From Siphonodentalium dalli (lineage: Eukaryota > Mollusca > Scaphopoda > Gadilida > Siphonodentaliidae): 64,000 nucleotides of DNA. A program made the position numbers and the translations under genes. Shown here piece by piece: positions 1 through 10,880 of this stretch. The notes beneath the pieces were generated by a model. That model had not been told where the DNA came from. It saw only the letters and a program-made list of their open reading frames with translations, and did not search any database. The stretch covers positions 97,423,319 through 97,487,318 of the forward strand of contig CP136066.1 of assembly GCA_032622095.1 (NCBI GenBank), given 5' to 3'. Numbering within the stretch: the stretch's first letter is position 1; the number at the start of each line of letters is the position of its first letter.

Positions 1-20
1 AGTTATAAAATTATACATAG

Positions 21-170
21 GAATGGTCTATTATTCATTTGGAGGAATTAATTAGGTTAAATTAGCAGATGACAGTCAGACAAAAAGATAATACAAGTGT
101 AGAAGAATTTATATTAATTGGTGGGAAATGTTCAGATAATAAGTTCAACAAACTACAGGCTAATTAACAT
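21..170 (-). repeat. Dispersed repeat, AATGTTCAGATAA family (copy 1)
   Basis: The reverse complement of this stretch resembles 10177-10345 and 16424-16600. Shared blocks are AATGTTCAGATAATAAGTTC, CCCACCAATTAAT and CCAGATGAATAATAGAC. It lies in an intron of the SPTLC2-like gene. No coding potential is seen and the superfamily is not identified. Confidence 0.7.
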
Positions 171-344
171 AGCTCAATTTTATGTTTTTTTTCTATTAAA
201 TTCCTGTACATGGGGATATTTATTATGGGCACACCAAGGAAACATAGTGTGTGCTAGATCCAAAATCAGGCACACAATTAATTGTGCACCTACATTTTTC
301 AAAAGCGAATGACTGCAATAATTGACATTTTGTCTCTTTTAAAG

Positions 345-480
345 GGCAGAGACGTATAAGTAAGCTTGCATGGAACACAAGATACTTTCGACGGAGATTA
401 TATGAGATGGAATTCATAGTTTATGGGAACAAAGATTCGCCAGTAGTTCCTGTGCTGACGTATAGTAGCGCAAAGCTCAT
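345..480 (+). CDS. SPTLC2: Serine palmitoyltransferase subunit 2/3, internal exon (C-terminal domain)
   Basis: This exon encodes part of the catalytic long-chain-base subunit of serine palmitoyltransferase. That PLP-dependent enzyme of the ER membrane condenses L-serine with palmitoyl-CoA, the first step of sphingolipid synthesis. The translation contains [12 protein letters not shown] and [13 protein letters not shown], which match the conserved NTRYFRRRL and YGN-DSPVVP segments of animal SPTLC2/3. The exon follows a pyrimidine-rich acceptor (cttttaaag) and ends at the donor gtaagt at 481. It stops after two bases of a codon that the exon at 2117 completes as ATA (Ile). The catalytic lysine and the PLP-binding region belong to upstream exons outside the window. 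SPTLC2 and SPTLC3 cannot be separated from this fragment; invertebrates usually have one gene, so the symbol is by family. Confidence 0.93.
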
Positions 481-576
481 GTAAGTAGCAAGGACCAGCC
501 TAGAGAATTCAAATTGGGAGAAGTCAGTTCTCCATAATAGATTACTGTAAAAGTACACTTACTTGTGGTGCTTTAA

Positions 577-1027
577 AGGCCCACTTAATTTTCGAGTCGC
601 CAATTATTTTGTTTATAGTCCCTTGATATATGGCTTTAATAACAATCTATGCCATAAAATATGATTAAAATGCTATAATTCATATTTGAAACATCTGTGT
701 CTCAGAAGATGCCCGCAGGGAAATAGAAGACTTTCCCACCTTTGTCAACCAGAATTCAATCTTTTTCAATGGAAGGGGAAGAACTAGATCTTTAATATAT
801 AGAATTATTCCCCCTGCATTGAAAATAATACTGATTTTTACTTCATTCTTGATGACAAAACGCGTAGGCAACTCAACAAAGACAACATGTTCGCCAGTTG
901 TGTTCACAGTTTATTACACCAGATAAGTTGATAATACAATGTTTTGGAGATTCCTCTTTCAAATGGTATATAATATGGCATATATTTTATATAATGTAAT
1001 CTGGGGGTTCGAAAATTAAGTGGGCCT
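577..1027. mobile_element. TTAA-flanked MITE with perfect 19-bp TIRs (Kolobok-like)
   Basis: The ends are AGGCCCACTTAATTTTCGA and its exact reverse complement. TTAA lies directly outside at 573-576 and 1028-1031. TTAA target sites with ends starting AGG fit Kolobok-type transposons; piggyBac ends normally start CCC. The 451-bp element sits in an SPTLC2 intron and encodes nothing recognisable. An internal piece (about 750-830) reappears at 60311-60402 in reverse orientation. Confidence 0.8.
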
Positions 1028-1397
1028 TTAATTGGTTTCCAACTGTTACAGTAATTTGTCAACACACATCGCTGATCCTGTAGTCTGAATGTGGTTTTCA
1101 GAATATTTTTCAATGCCTAAACAGTTTCCAATGTTTACCATCAAGTCTTGGATTAAACTTTGGTATCTTATTGGACTAATTGGAATTTATCGGTAATTCA
1201 ACTGTAACAGTAATGTTTACATAAAAAAGGTTTTGACAAACAAAATTTAAATTTTGGACAATTATTAATACATAACAACATGTAATGAAAACAAGAACAA
1301 AGTCAGTCTATTTGGTCATGTTCTTGTGAATAATAGTTGCTTCACAGACTTTCGTTATTTCGCATGAATCCACTTCGAAGGCCTCGTTCCTTTAAAT

Positions 1398-2007
1398 TAG
1401 AGCCCTGCGAATCGGGCATTTTCATTTCGAGTTGAATATCGAATTGAATCAACCAAGTGGTTCCGAATCCAATCCAATCTCGAAACAAATCATTGCAGCA
1501 GTGATAACAGGAGTGAAGATATAGATATTACTGGACTGAGTGGCCGTACCGGAATCAATTTGCTCACTTGGTAACAACGATAAGTGATCGTGTCTATAAT
1601 GTAAATATTGTCTATCCATAAATGGATTAAATTTGCATTTAACGAACATTTGTTGTGTCCATCTTGGCTATAAAATAATGAAACAGTATCTTAAGCAATA
1701 ATGAAGTCAATAAGCAATCACATTCACGCAACTGAAGTTTGACATATATGAAATTTTTCTAGATCAGTTACATGTCGTGCAATGCTTAGGTGGTCTATAT
1801 GATATAGCTCAGTCAAACAGTGTTTGTGTGTGTGGTCTTTTGTTTGTATCATATTCTATCTTCGCAAAAAACCAAAGGTGTCCGTTGAGAATGCAACTGG
1901 TGGCAATGATTCAATACAATTTGAATCAGAACAGCCGATTTGGAATCGAATCAAATCAGACGAAAGATTTTGAATCGCATCGAATCTAATCGATTCGCAG
2001 GGCCATA
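1398..2007. mobile_element. hAT-like non-autonomous element, CCCTGCGAATCG family
   Basis: The ends are TAGAGCCCTGCGAATCG and the reverse complement of TATGGCCCTGCGAATCG. They are flanked by CTTTAAAT (1390-1397) and CTTCAAAT (2008-2015), an 8-bp TSD with one mismatch that fits the hAT nTnnnnAn preference. Both subterminal parts are rich in GAATCGAATC-like words. No transposase is visible in the 610 bp. It lies in the same intron as the element at 577. Confidence 0.75.
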
Positions 2008-2116
2008 CTTCAAATTGTAAAACCCAAAACAGGAATCACTGAATTACCTATTCTGACTTTGATTGCAAAAGCAAAAGAATGAAAGATTCGAAATTTAATT
2101 TTCTTGTTTATTTTAG

Positions 2117-2246
2117 AGCTTTTTCACGGTTGGCCTTGGAACGTGGATTAGGCATCGTGATAGCAGGGTTCCCTGCCACTCCAATCCTAAAGCCAAGAAT
2201 CAGACTGTGCATGTCTGCATCTCATACGAAAGAAATGCTAGATCAG
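2117..2246 (+). CDS. SPTLC2: Serine palmitoyltransferase subunit 2/3, exon with GFPATP motif
   Basis: The exon begins after ttttattttag and completes the codon left open at 480. It reads IAFSRLALERGLGIVIAGFPATPI and then a segment with RLCMSASHTKEMLDQ. GFPATP followed by R-R-C-SA-HTKE is the conserved C-terminal signature of SPT subunit 2; the PATP core recurs across alpha-oxoamine synthases. The donor gttaga follows Gln in phase 0, and the next exon begins in phase 0 with ALEIISEIGDL. All conserved positions that I can judge are intact, so the gene looks functional here. Confidence 0.95.
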
Positions 2247-2324
2247 GTTAGACTACTCTGCACAAACTACTATTATATTGTCTTTTAACATTTTCTATAA
2301 TACAAGTACAGAAGGAGTCCTTAA

Positions 2325-2535
2325 CCCTTCCATGGCTGGAGCTTCGTAAAATTTTACGAAAACCCTGTGCCTCACATATATAAGAGAATACATTGGCCTA
2401 AAAATATTTACCTTGACTTTGCATTAATTCTCTTATATATACGATGCTCCCTATGGGTAATTCGCATATATATAAGAGAATGAACTGGCACAGAATCTTT
2501 AATACTGCACCAGTGCTGCTCCCATTATGAAAGGG
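2325..2535. mobile_element. piggyBac-like MITE, CCCTTTCATG family (copy 1)
   Basis: The ends are CCCTTCCATG and CATTATGAAAGGG, with TTAA on both sides (2321-2324 and 2536-2539). TTAA sites with CCCTTT ends are the piggyBac hallmark. The inside holds inverted CTCTTATATAT...ATATATAAGAGAAT blocks. Related copies are 10500-10753 and 16971-17172; pieces occur at 7792-7890 and 58493-58940. This copy lies in the second visible SPTLC2 intron. Confidence 0.8.
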
Positions 2536-2655
2536 TTAACTTATTATTTGAACATTTCCTAAGAGTGTTTAGTAAAGTAAGGGTTAATTTGACCATTTTC
2601 ACTTTATCTATTCCATAATTAGTAAAATGGTTCAATTGTGGTTAGCAGTTACTTA

Positions 2656-3656
2656 GGCCAAGTCTGCTCGTACTAAAAGCAGCTAAGATATATGGATAGC
2701 CAGATGCTAGTTTTAGTACGAGTACATCCCGTTACTATTTGTATGACAGTCATGGTTTACATGTTAGTGACCCATGAATAAATGTTATCAAATATCACAA
2801 TTGTATCAATAAACGGGTTTATTCCATATAAGACATATTTGTTCTGAAAACCACATCAGTTGTAAATTGAAAGCGGTAATTTAATGTGAAATAAAGACAT
2901 TTCCGCATTTTTTCCATATTATATAAAGTATGAAAGCATGAAAGTGACATTGACATATTCTGATGAAAATATTCTAGCAATCGTAAGGTAAAAATAACCA
3001 AAACCACATGGTCGTAAATAACCAAAACCACGTGGTCGTAAATGAATTAATTCTATAACTTATACCCTGTCATTTGTAAATTAAAAATTGCATATATATC
3101 GCGAGACATTCCGTATAATGTTTAACTAATAAGTACTATAGGACCACTTACAGTTAAAATAAACATATAATAGTGATGGGATGTTGGAATAAAATAACAG
3201 CTCACGTTGTCGGTGATCTGTTGTATATGGGTGTACTCGATTGTTTATGAGTTATTTTGGGTGTACTATATTGTTGGCATAGAAGCCGATCTTAGCCGAG
3301 TACATTACGGAACAATTCGGCTTTCAGTTAAAACTTAAACAAACAGATGTTGGTCCTAATAAACCGGAATATTCTATGTGTAATTTAACATGAAAGTTAG
3401 ATTGCTATACAGCATTATGACCATATAAAGGTGTCACTCTTTCTGATATATATAGCATCAGTTACTCTTTCTGATATATATAGCATCAGTTATTGATTTG
3501 TTAGGTAAAATCAAGTAAAATAGACTACAATGCCTCCCCACCAACCCTGGGCGTAACTCATGTCATACAAATGGTAACAGGACATACTCATACTAAAACT
3601 AGCATCTGGTTATCGCAATATGTTAGCTGGTTTTTGTACAAGCAGATTTGGACTAG
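2656..3656. repeat. Inverted pair of CTCGTACTAAAA hairpin units
   Basis: About 97 bp at 2656-2753 recurs, diverged and inverted, at 3560-3656. Shared words are TACTAAAACTAGCATCTGG and TGTCATACAAATGGTAACAG. The unit is the same family as the exact repeats at 25333-25500. About 800 bp lies between the two copies. Either this is one foldback element or two independent insertions. Confidence 0.6.
3436..3491. repeat. 28-bp direct tandem duplication
   Basis: The unit ACTCTTTCTGATATATATAG plus CATCAGTT occurs twice in a row without mismatch. Confidence 0.9.
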
Positions 3657-3878
3657 CATTTACTAAGATCTTTCCTTATCATCCCTATTGGTTTTATTTC
3701 GTGGGAGATACACAGCATTATCTGCATATCGGACAGGGGAATGTGTCTGAGGGGAGACATGGGCTAGGGGGAAAGGGGCCCTCTAGTCATAGCCCTGCTT
3801 CTATAAGCACCTTAATTTTGCCCCTATATTATTTCGTCTAATAAAATTGTCACAAAATTATTACATGAATTTGAGGGC

Positions 3879-4694
3879 AACTGGAAACAGCTTGTCTGTC
3901 TGTCCATCCATTTGTTTAGCTGTCTGTGGACACAACATTTTTGAGCTTGTAATTCTACCATTTCCTGAACAATTTGTATGAAACATGGCACATATATTTA
4001 CCAACATGGGAGCCTGTGCACCCGCGTTTATCAGATTGGTTGAACCTTTTATCGACTTGGAAATTGTTTACAACATGCACAATTTTGTCTGAAACTTGGT
4101 AGGACCATGGGGTAAAGAGAGTTTTTATGTTTACCCATACCATGTATGGTAAACATAGTGTCGTTGTCCGGATTGACCACTCGTCGTTCGTCCGTCTGTC
4201 CGTCCGTCTGTCCGTCCGTCTGTCCGTCCGTCTGTCTGTCCGTCCGTAGACACTTTACGTGTAATGCGATAACTCAAACATTTTTTACCTGATCAAAACC
4301 AAATTTTGTATATGGGGTTTTCAGCCCAAAATACAGATCGAGTTCGAATATGGGTTTGATCCAACTTTTTTGTACAGAGTTATGGCCCTTTTTCGACTTA
4401 GAATTCACGCATTCTGCCATAACTCAAACATTTTTTATCTGATCGGAACCAAATTTGGTATGTGAGTTTCTCGGCCCAAAATACAGATCGAGTTCGAATA
4501 TGGGTTTGATCCGACTTTTTTTTACAGAGTTATGGCCCTTTTTCGACTTAGAATTCATGAATTCTGCCATAACTCAAACATTTTTTATCTGATCGGAACC
4601 AAATTTGGTATAACTCAAACATTTTTTATGTTTACCCATACCATAGTATGGTAAACATAGTGTCGTTGCCCGGATTGACCACTCGTCGTTCGTC

Positions 4695-4729
<35 letters not shown>

Positions 4730-5290
4730 CTCTCCGTAGACACTTTACGAGTAATGCGATAACTCAAACATTTTCTATCCGATCGAAACCAAATTTTGTA
4801 TATGGGTTTCTCAGCCCAAAATACGGATCGAGTTCGAATTTGGCCCTTTTTTGACTTAGAATTCACGCATTCTGCCATAACTCGAACATTTTTTATCTGA
4901 TTGGAACCAAATTTGGTATGTGAGTTTCACAGCCCAAAATACAGATCGAGTTCGAATATGGGTTTGATCCGATTAATTTTAAAGGAGTTATGACCCTTTT
5001 TCGAAAAAAAATTGAAATATTGAATCGATTTTTTTTAAAATTTATTTTTAACTTTTATAATAATAATAAAAAAAATGTCATTGACATTGTCATTTGTTTT
5101 CATTTAGATATTGATGATTATGATAAAAAGATTTCCAATGTGTCCCTTTAATTTTTTTAAATAAGTTTAAAAAAATTGAAAAACTAACACCATTATAACT
5201 CTGCCAAGGGTACCCCGAATCACTACACCAAATTTGATTAAATCGGTCCAAAATCTTGTGTTATGTACTGGTAAATCTGTTTGGAGCAAC
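3879..5290. repeat. TCCGTCTG / AACTCAAACATTTTTTAT repeat cluster
   Basis: Several copies of one repeat family lie end to end. Palindromic junctions TTTACCCATACCAT..ATGGTAAAC occur near 4130 and 4630. Each is followed by a CCGTCCGTCTGT microsatellite (about 4186-4245 and 4690-4733), then by AACTCAAACATTTTTTA and CAAAATACAGATCGAGTTCG blocks. Related sequence occurs near 62100-62470. Short ORFs here are translations of the microsatellite and are not genes. Confidence 0.7.
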
Positions 5291-5899
5291 ATTAAATCCA
5301 ATTCACCAATTGCCTTTGGACTTATGCCAATGTGCAAATAATCTGATACATAAGGCTATGGCATCTAATTTAAAATAAAGATTCAACAATAAACATCACA
5401 TGCAGTAGACATGGACATCTGTGCTGCTATATAATTGATATTAATGGGTCAGTGGTGAGGTTGCTTATCTGTATACTAGGACACATTATTATTGTAAACT
5501 TAAATTGGACTCTCTTAACCCAAGTATTCCATGTCCAGGTCACACCTACACATTTAACCCATGGGCTTGCTGGCTGTGGCGGTTTAGCATTACAGATTCT
5601 GTACCAGTGCATTCTCTTATATAAATGCCAGTGACCCATAAATTCCAATAATTTGTGTTATGTACATTTGTCTATAATAGTACATAACAGTATACTCTAT
5701 AATTGAACACCAAAACTCTCATTTATCCGATCATATTAAATTTTTATCGCCAAGGGATGGGTTAACATCTGCCGATCGTGATCGGCCTCTCGTTATTTTT
5801 TCGAATAAAATTTGTTAGTATGGCTACCCTTAATATAGCCCAATTGTACTGCAAAGGGTGGGGAGTGTGTGTGGTATCCTTAGCACTTACCCTAGCATA

Positions 5900-6108
5900 C
5901 AGTAATGCCCTAAATAATCGACTCCTCAACCATAGCAGAATTATGGGTAACCTTTCAGGATTTAGTCGGAAATGTGGCTTGTTGCCATTCATCGGAAAGC
6001 TTTCAGTGAGGGCTCTCCGGTGAATGGCAACAAGCCATATTTCCGACTAAATCCTGAAAAATTACCCATAATTCTGCTGTGGTTGAGGAGTAAATTATTT
6101 AGGGCATA
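5900..6108. mobile_element. TA-flanked hairpin MITE, CAGTAATGCCCTAA family (copy a)
   Basis: This is a near-complete inverted repeat with about 100-bp arms. The left end, CAGTAATGCCC, follows TA at 5898-5899; the right terminal bases are eroded. Both arms carry CTCCTCAACC where other copies have CTCCTTAACC. It lies in the SPTLC2 intron just before the last exon. TA target plus CAGT ends suggests Tc1/mariner-type mobilisation. Confidence 0.85.
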
Positions 6109-6280
6109 AGTTTTATTGAGGTTTGTCTACCTTCTTTTAGCTTCAGTATAATGGTTGATGTTGTAAGATGCACCTGAGGCAACTACCAGTAAATGCCTGC
6201 TCTCAGGAACCACACGTGAGACTTTGTTTTGAATTTTACACCGGACATAATGTATATAGGTTTTCTGTGCTTTATTTCAG

Positions 6281-6427
6281 GCTTTAGAAATCATCTCAGA
6301 AATAGGAGATCTCATTGACTTGAAAAAATCCAAAGTATCTCCCCCATCGTATGGCGAGAATGAAAATGAGAATGATATTTATTTAGCTGAGGTGAGATTT
6401 CCATTATTTCTTGAACAGATTCTGTAA
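6281..6427 (+). CDS. SPTLC2: Serine palmitoyltransferase subunit 2/3, C-terminal exon
   Basis: After the acceptor tttatttcag the frame reads ALEIISEIGDLIDLKKSK, matching the helix L-EI-E-GDL-L that closes animal SPTLC2. An acidic tail with YGENENENDIYLAE follows. Two endings are possible. A good donor (gag|gtgaga) at 6391/6392 would splice to a further small exon that I could not find. Read-through adds VRFPLFLEQIL and stops at TAA 6425-6427. The tail does not resemble the vertebrate one. The position relative to the family's usual end says this is the last or second-last coding exon. No poly(A) signal could be assigned with confidence. Confidence 0.85.
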   Translation, partial: ALEIISEIGDLIDLKKSKVSPPSYGENENENDIYLAEVRFPLFLEQIL

Positions 6428-6689
6428 ATTATCGTTCACATCTAATTGGTCAAGTAAGATACCAAAGTTTAATCAAAACTTGACTGAAAACATTGGAAAA
6501 GATCAAAGCATTTAAAATTATTCTAAAAATCATATTCAAACTAAAATATTTTAACTTATTACGTGATTAGCGACCATCTTTAAACACACATATTGAACTA
6601 ACTTACCCAACACAGTTATTTTCATAAATATTGCAATGAAATTGGCAGCACACAAAGTCATTGTTTCATATATCCGTCCCAGATGGTTT

Positions 6690-6870
6690 CTGGATGATAT
6701 CTTCTAGTAATTAATGAAATTAGTATTTGGGTCTCTGAGCTTATTGGTTATGGATACAGTTAAATTTCGATTATGGGTGAGGTCTGCCCATATTTATCAG
6801 AGTTATGGTCCTTGTTGACTTATAATTTGCCTGATTATTTTGGTTTCCGGATGATAACTTTTGTTTTATG
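6690..6870. repeat. Fragment of the TTTCCGGATGATAACTTT repeat
   Basis: The words GTTTCTGGATGATA, AGAGTTATGG and GGTTTCCGGATGATAACTTT recur in the element at 62072-62660. The copy is old and unbounded. Confidence 0.5.
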
Positions 6871-7020
6871 AGTATGGTTATATACAAGTAATATCATTAA
6901 ATACCTATGTAGTTTTGTCATTGATATGCAAGACTATGTGAACAGCCTTCATTGGGCGAATAATGGAAGAATACAAGAATACCTGATTATACTGTTTTTT
7001 TTATATACAACGCATTGCAG

Positions 7021-7460
7021 AGAATTAAAGTGATGTGAAACACTCCGGTAGGGTGATCAAATAGATATAGAGAATAATCATGCTCAAAGTAGTTATTTTA
7101 TTTAGGAATATTAATCCAAATTGACAACACACACCGTCATTCTTATATATGAATTAAATGCAATGACTGTAGATAGTGAAATCGTTTGCGCTAGTTTATC
7201 GCCGATTCTTGCATCCCGAATTGAGATGTAAATATTTACAATTGAGCATAGTTCAGACGATGTTTTCTATGGAGTGGTATGGTTGATTAATTTGAAATCT
7301 TCAGTGATCGTAGTAGAATGATACATTCCCCAGGTTGGCATAGTTCCTGATTACTAACTTATAAGTTTATCGCACTCGAACATGTCCATAATATGTCTTT
7401 AAATTGAGTGGGCAGGAGACACATAACTGAAACCAGTGGTGGTGATGAATAAGTCGCTGA
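7021..7460 (+). repeat. Dispersed repeat, copy 1 (pair with 52137-52520)
   Basis: From TTAAAGTGATGTGAAACACT through CAAATTGACAACACACACCG to ATAATATGTCTTT, the order of words is the same as at 52137-52520. The two copies are in direct orientation 45 kb apart and clearly diverged. No ends or coding sequence were found. Confidence 0.75.
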
Positions 7461-7791
7461 TAGTTAGATAGGAAATGAGAAGCAAGTATACCCACCTATG
7501 GAGATTAGATAAGAATGTGATTTAGTGGGGGGCCAACAGATGAGAAGGTGTAAATAGAGAAACAAGACAGTGTATGAAATATAAAACAATAACTGCTGAA
7601 TCACAATGAAAGAAGAAGGGATATGGTAGATATATCAATATATGTGTGGATGGGTATTGTAACACATGCTAATTACGACCCAAACTGCATTGAATAGTCC
7701 ATATTATCCAATAATGATGGAACAAATTGACTAGAATTATATGGGGCACCGCATTGATATGAAGCCGGAATCGCAGTTGAGTCTGACATTT

Positions 7792-7890
7792 ACCCTTTCA
7801 TCACGTAAAGATCCTGTGTCAGTGCATTCTTTTATATATCTGAGACTCCTATAGGGAGCTTCTCATATACGAGAGAATCAAATGCCAGAT
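7792..7890. mobile_element. Partial piggyBac-like MITE (CCCTTTCATG family)
   Basis: It starts ACCCTTTCATCACGTAAAGA and carries AGTGCATTCTTTTATATAT and ACGAGAGAATC, matching the left half of 10500-10753. The right end is missing. Confidence 0.6.
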
Positions 7891-8623
7891 CAACATCCTG
7901 CTAAATGTATCTATAGTAAGTAGCATTCTGGTTAACTCAATTATGTGACTCGTGGCAGCATGGTGATGTATTTTACGCATGTTGTTAATTACACCATGCT
8001 CCATTAAAAAGTTGTCATCCAATCAGCGGCCGATGCTGTTGAATAAAACACTAAATCTAGCAGTTCTCAACCAATCATAATGCGTGTGTCAGCAACAAAT
8101 ATTCAACTTGAATTACAATTTAGATTATTCTGTTTTTCAGAGTATATGATTGGACTGTGATAGAATTGTAGCAGATGCACAGCTCTCATGAAATAAGAAA
8201 ACTATTGGCATGTTCATTCATCCACATGTATGCCTAAATGGGGTGCTTGGGTGAGAATATACAGATGAAGAAGTCATCGACTGTGATAATATGGGAACAA
8301 ACATATATGTCATGCACAAAATTAAGCTGATCTCCATATTTTAGTTTTTTTAATTCATTTAACTGAAGTAATGATAGAGGCCACTGTGTACAGGAGTGTT
8401 TGGATGATTCTGTTGCATGGTACGTTGGCGTTTTGCTTTGAAATTCAAAGACAGACAATAAAACTACGGCATTTAGATGGCTGCGTTTGTTAAGTTGTAT
8501 CTGTTAATGCGCACAATGGAGAGATACTATTTTCAAATCAATGCGATCCACAACACATACCTTGTCTGGTAATTATGTGCCTCCATCATGACATTTTATT
8601 TGTTGGGATTTGACACATTTGAC

Positions 8624-9055
8624 AAGGCTTGAAATAGTGTGCCTGTCATTTGCAGAATGAGGTCCCCCAGAGGGTGAACTTAGTTATGCTGTCCTGCACA
8701 GCATGCTAGCATAACTAAATTCACCCTCTGGGAACGTCACATTCTGCCTTATCTTCTGGGAAGTATCTATAGTCTCAAATTAAAAAAATTTTAGTTCTTT
8801 TTTCCGTTCTGTTCAGTTTCTATTTCCCCTAATTTGTAGAAGATAAAATGCATAATCGAAGTGATTAACGGGTGAACATCACCAACTTCAACTGGGAGAC
8901 TTGAAATTGATTGTAGGTCTCCCACGGCAGTTGAGGTCTGAGCAGAATGAGGTCCCCAGAGGGTGAATTTGGTTATGCTAGCCTGCTGTGCAGGATAGCA
9001 TCACTAAATTCACCCTCTGGGGACCTCATTCTGGACACACTTATTTCAAACCTTG
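8624..9055 (+). mobile_element. Double-hairpin element, CAGAATGAGGTCC family (full-length copy)
   Basis: The order is an end word (AAGGCTTGAAATAGTGTG), a hairpin (8653-8747) built on CAGAATGAGGTCCCC...CATTCTG, a core of about 195 bp, a second hairpin (8943-9033), and a degenerate inverted end word (TTATTTCAAACCTTGG). The core shares TCTTCTGGGAAGTATCTATA and CAACTTCAACTGGG, in inverted order, with 9313-9717. No ORF is present. The superfamily is unknown. Confidence 0.8.
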
Positions 9056-9312
9056 GCATTGAATTCATTTATAACAGATAGATTAATTTGCAATATCGCC
9101 TTTATTCCAAAATCAAACTTGGCAGCATCAACTGCAATCGGAAGCTCTGCGTTATATATAATGCAATAAACCCTTATCACTATTTAATGCAGACAATGGA
9201 TCATGTCACCATAATGGACCAACACAACGCAGTCATCTGAACACTACCTATGTGATGGGAGAAGTTTGCGTGAGAATGGTAGACCAAGGAACTATTCTGA
9301 TTAGAAGTTGTG

Positions 9313-9717
9313 CAAGCCGTTAAATAGTGTGTCTGTCATTTGCCAGAATGAGGTCCCTGGAGTGGTGAATTTAGTAATGCTATCCCGTACAGTGGGCTAC
9401 CTTCACCAAATTCACCCTCTGGGACCTTCATTCTGCTGAGGTCTCAACTGCTATGGGAGATCTAGGATCAGATTGAAGTTCCCCAGTTGAAGTTGGTGAT
9501 GTTCACCCATTAGTCACCTCAATTATCTATTTTCTCTTCTGCAAATTAGGGGATACAGAAACTGAACAGAAGGGAAAAAGTAACTTAAAACATTCGGGAT
9601 TATAGATACTTCCCAGAAGATGAGGCGTAAGCAGAATGAGGTCCCTAGAGGGTGAATTTAGTGATGCTAGCCCAATGGACCTCATTCTGCAAATGACAGA
9701 CACTGTTTCAAGGCTTG
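9313..9717 (-). mobile_element. Double-hairpin element, inverted second copy
   Basis: This has the same architecture as 8624-9055 in the opposite orientation. A hairpin at 9345-9437 is followed by the inverted core, containing ATAGATACTTCCCAGAAGAT, then a second hairpin at 9633-9690. That last hairpin has lost most of one arm (GTGATGCTAGCCCAATGGAC). About 257 bp separates the two head-to-head copies. Confidence 0.8.
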
Positions 9718-9835
9718 AAGATGTGCCTGCGACAATATACAGCGACTTTTATGTTGTGTGTTAGCTTACTGCAGTGCTATTTTTAACACCCATTGTATTG
9801 GCCAATCAACGGTGTCCTCACAACAGCCACAGCTA

Positions 9836-10017
9836 CAGTAATGCCCTAAGTAATCGACTCCTTAACCACAGCAGAATTATGGGTAACTTTTCAGGATTTA
9901 GTTGGAAATATGGCTTGTTGCCATTCACCGGAAAGCACTCCCCGAGAGCTTTCCGATGAATGGCAACAAGCCATAATTCTGCTGTGGTTAAGGAGTCGAT
10001 TACTTAGACCATTACTG
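9836..10017. mobile_element. TA-flanked hairpin MITE (copy b, right arm deleted)
   Basis: The left TA is 9834-9835; the right flank is TG. Both arms read CTAAGTAATCGACTCC. The right arm lacks 31 bp between two CCATA words that are both present in intact copies, a microhomology deletion. Confidence 0.85.
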
Positions 10018-10176
10018 TGGCTGGCCATTTTGATGACATTCCAATCAATCACCAGACAATCAGTGATATCTCAATCGAGACGTTTTATCACTGTTGACTG
10101 GACAAAGTTCCATCACATACATTTCATCTTGCCAACTTTAGCTCTTTCTTTATTAAATACTCATTGCCAAAGTTCC

Positions 10177-10345
10177 TTTATGAAATGTTCAGATAATAAG
10201 TTCAACAAATGGCAATCTGCTTATTAATATCTGAACATTTTTCCCACCAATTAATCGGACTGCACTTATATTATTTGTTTGTCTCTCAGTCATCTGGTTA
10301 TATTTAGTGAATGTCCCTCCAGATGAATAATAGACCATTCTAATG
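10177..10345 (+). repeat. Dispersed repeat, AATGTTCAGATAA family (copy 2)
   Basis: It begins with a small hairpin (AAATGTTCAGATAA...TATCTGAACATTT), continues with CCCACCAATTAAT, and ends CCAGATGAATAATAGACC. It is the inverted relative of 21-170. Confidence 0.75.
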
Positions 10346-10499
10346 TATTATTTTATAGCTGAATAGGAGAATCCATTCAGTAAAGAAATGGTTCTCGGCG
10401 ACACTTCTAACAACATTATTTAAAGGCATATTTGCATTATTACTCCCCGAAAAAAAAATGCACAGAACAGACAGCTGGTGTTATAACTATATCACTTAA

Positions 10500-10753
10500 C
10501 CCTTTCATGACGGGAGCTGCGCTGGTGCAGCATTAAAGATCCCGCGCCAGTGCATTGTCTTATATATGTGAGTCTCCCATGGGGAGCCTTGCATATATAA
10601 GATAATACACTGCTTACAAGGGTCAAGGTAAATATTTTTAGGCCAATGTATTCTCTTATATTTGCGAGGCTTCCTATGGGATACTCACATATATAAGAGA
10701 ATGCATTGTCACAGGGTTACGCAAAATTTCAGGAAGTTTTAGTCATGGAAGGG
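10500..10753. mobile_element. piggyBac-like MITE (copy 2, longest)
   Basis: TTAA (10496-10499) precedes CCTTTCATGACGGGAGC. The right end GTCATGGAAGGG is followed by TTAA (10754-10757). A second truncated end, GTCATGGATGGGTTAA, follows immediately, suggesting an older neighbouring copy. Confidence 0.8.
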
Positions 10754-10880
10754 TTAAAGGTCATGGATGGGTTAACCTGTCAGTCATAACAGACTATATT
10801 TCTCTGTACCCCAGATGGGTAATTTTATCCAGTGGTCAGACAGCTATGTTTTATTTCCAAGCAAAGTCCATGCAATGAGG

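Noticed and set aside
9910-10227. 105-codon ORF
   Set aside because: It runs from a MITE arm into a dispersed repeat; a phase accident.
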